Of a stretch of 52,204 nt of DNA, positions 51,796 through 52,204 are shown one piece after another (position 1 is the stretch's first letter; each line of letters starts with the position of its first letter). The translations under genes and the position numbers were made by a program. Source of the DNA: Caldithrix abyssi (GTDB lineage Bacteria > Calditrichota > Calditrichia > Calditrichales > Calditrichaceae); the NCBI GenBank assembly GCA_011369465.1, contig DRQG01000085.1, positions 1 through 52,204 on the forward strand, written 5' to 3'. The notes beneath the pieces were generated by a model that was not told the origin of the DNA, ran no database searches, and saw nothing but the letters and a program-made list of their open reading frames with translations.

Positions 51796-52204
51796 TTAAT
51801 CTTGCTCCACATAAAATTTTCCCACATAGAGCAGTTCTTCCGTGTTTTCTAATTTCCAGTAGTAAACAGCTGGCGGAAGTGGAGCCATAAATATTAAAAA
51901 CATTTGATGGGTTTTAAGCGTGTATAGCGTCTTTCCTTTATTGTTAAGGATGATTACTTTAAAGCTGTCCTCCATCTCTGTTTTCCATTCAAACCGTATA
52001 GGCGGGTGTAGATGTTCATTTATCTTTGGCGCTATTATTTCTATCTCTTCAGATCTGTACACATCGTGGAGCACATTCTCCAACTCCGGATTGTTTTGAA
52101 AAGCGGGACTATCCTTTGGGCCGGAAACGTTTGAAATACCTTGCCAGTGGTACACCGATATAAAGCTAATTCCTACTACAAGAGCTGCTGCCAACGTTAA
52201 AAAA
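51796..52204 (-). CDS. Membrane-anchored protein, N-terminus outside the window
   Basis: The frame is open to the last base, so this is the C-terminal part, at least 136 residues. A hydrophobic segment at the edge (LAAALVVGISFISVYHW) is a membrane helix; about 115 residues of presumably periplasmic domain follow, with an Ig-like or beta-sandwich ending (VYYWKLENTEELLYVGKFYV). Position 54 bases upstream of TPR-CHAT and this one-helix layout fit an anti-sigma-factor-like protein, a common neighbour of TPR-CHAT genes (family knowledge recalled; not proven here). Confidence 0.6.
   Translation of the reverse strand, partial: FLTLAAALVVGISFISVYHWQGISNVSGPKDSPAFQNNPELENVLHDVYRSEEIEIIAPKINEHLHPPIRFEWKTEMEDSFKVIILNNKGKTLYTLKTHQMFLIFMAPLPPAVYYWKLENTEELLYVGKFYVEQD

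Overview
The window (about 52 kb, moderately AT-rich) looks like the chromosome of a Gram-negative bacterium of the FCB group, most likely Calditrichota (Caldithrix-like) or a neighbouring lineage such as KSB1 or Ignavibacteriota. The main reason is the C-terminal type IX secretion (T9SS) sorting domain, beginning with an NYPNPFNP motif, on five large exported proteins, together with an RND efflux pump carrying an outer-membrane factor, a secretin and many lipoproteins. The lineage is inferred; no rRNA or tRNA gene is present.

Layout. 1-2597 (+): a sensor histidine kinase, cut by the window edge, and a response regulator with an HD-GYP c-di-GMP phosphodiesterase domain. 2697-3958 (-): a trypsin-like serine protease followed by a tiny gene that resembles the protease's own N-terminal domain. 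4165-18062 (+): one long type IV pilus operon whose order recalls the MSHA pilus: extension ATPase fused to a response-regulator receiver, prepilin peptidase, platform protein, major pilin, three minor pilins, a PilM-PilN fusion, PilO-like, PilP-like, a short secretin, a PilT-type ATPase and an Ig-like lipoprotein, closed by a strong bidirectional terminator. 18136-20470 (-): type I glutamine synthetase and a K+-channel-like protein. 20595-23213 (-): an Asp-box (sortilin-like) T9SS cargo protein. 23837-29600 (+): a complete tripartite RND pump operon. 29710-31344 (-): a Cys/Met-metabolism PLP enzyme and a small membrane protein. 31415-38933 (-): two very large T9SS cargo proteins separated by two hairpins. 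39307-52204 (-): a surface-protein cluster containing a membrane glycosyltransferase-like protein, lipoproteins, a kelch T9SS protein, an esterase/beta-helix T9SS protein with 453-bp tandem repeats, an exported TPR-CHAT caspase-like protein and the end of a membrane-anchored protein.

How parts may work together. The kinase, HD-GYP regulator and ATPase-REC fusion suggest phosphorelay and c-di-GMP control over pilus extension. The T9SS cargo would be exported by machinery encoded elsewhere. The 39-52 kb cluster, in which a predicted exported CHAT protease sits upstream of co-directional surface proteins and lipoproteins, is my best candidate for an undescribed system; the protease with its stand-alone prodomain-like partner is the second. 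Coordinates for several genes use a start downstream of the longest open frame where a ribosome binding site or signal peptide supports it.
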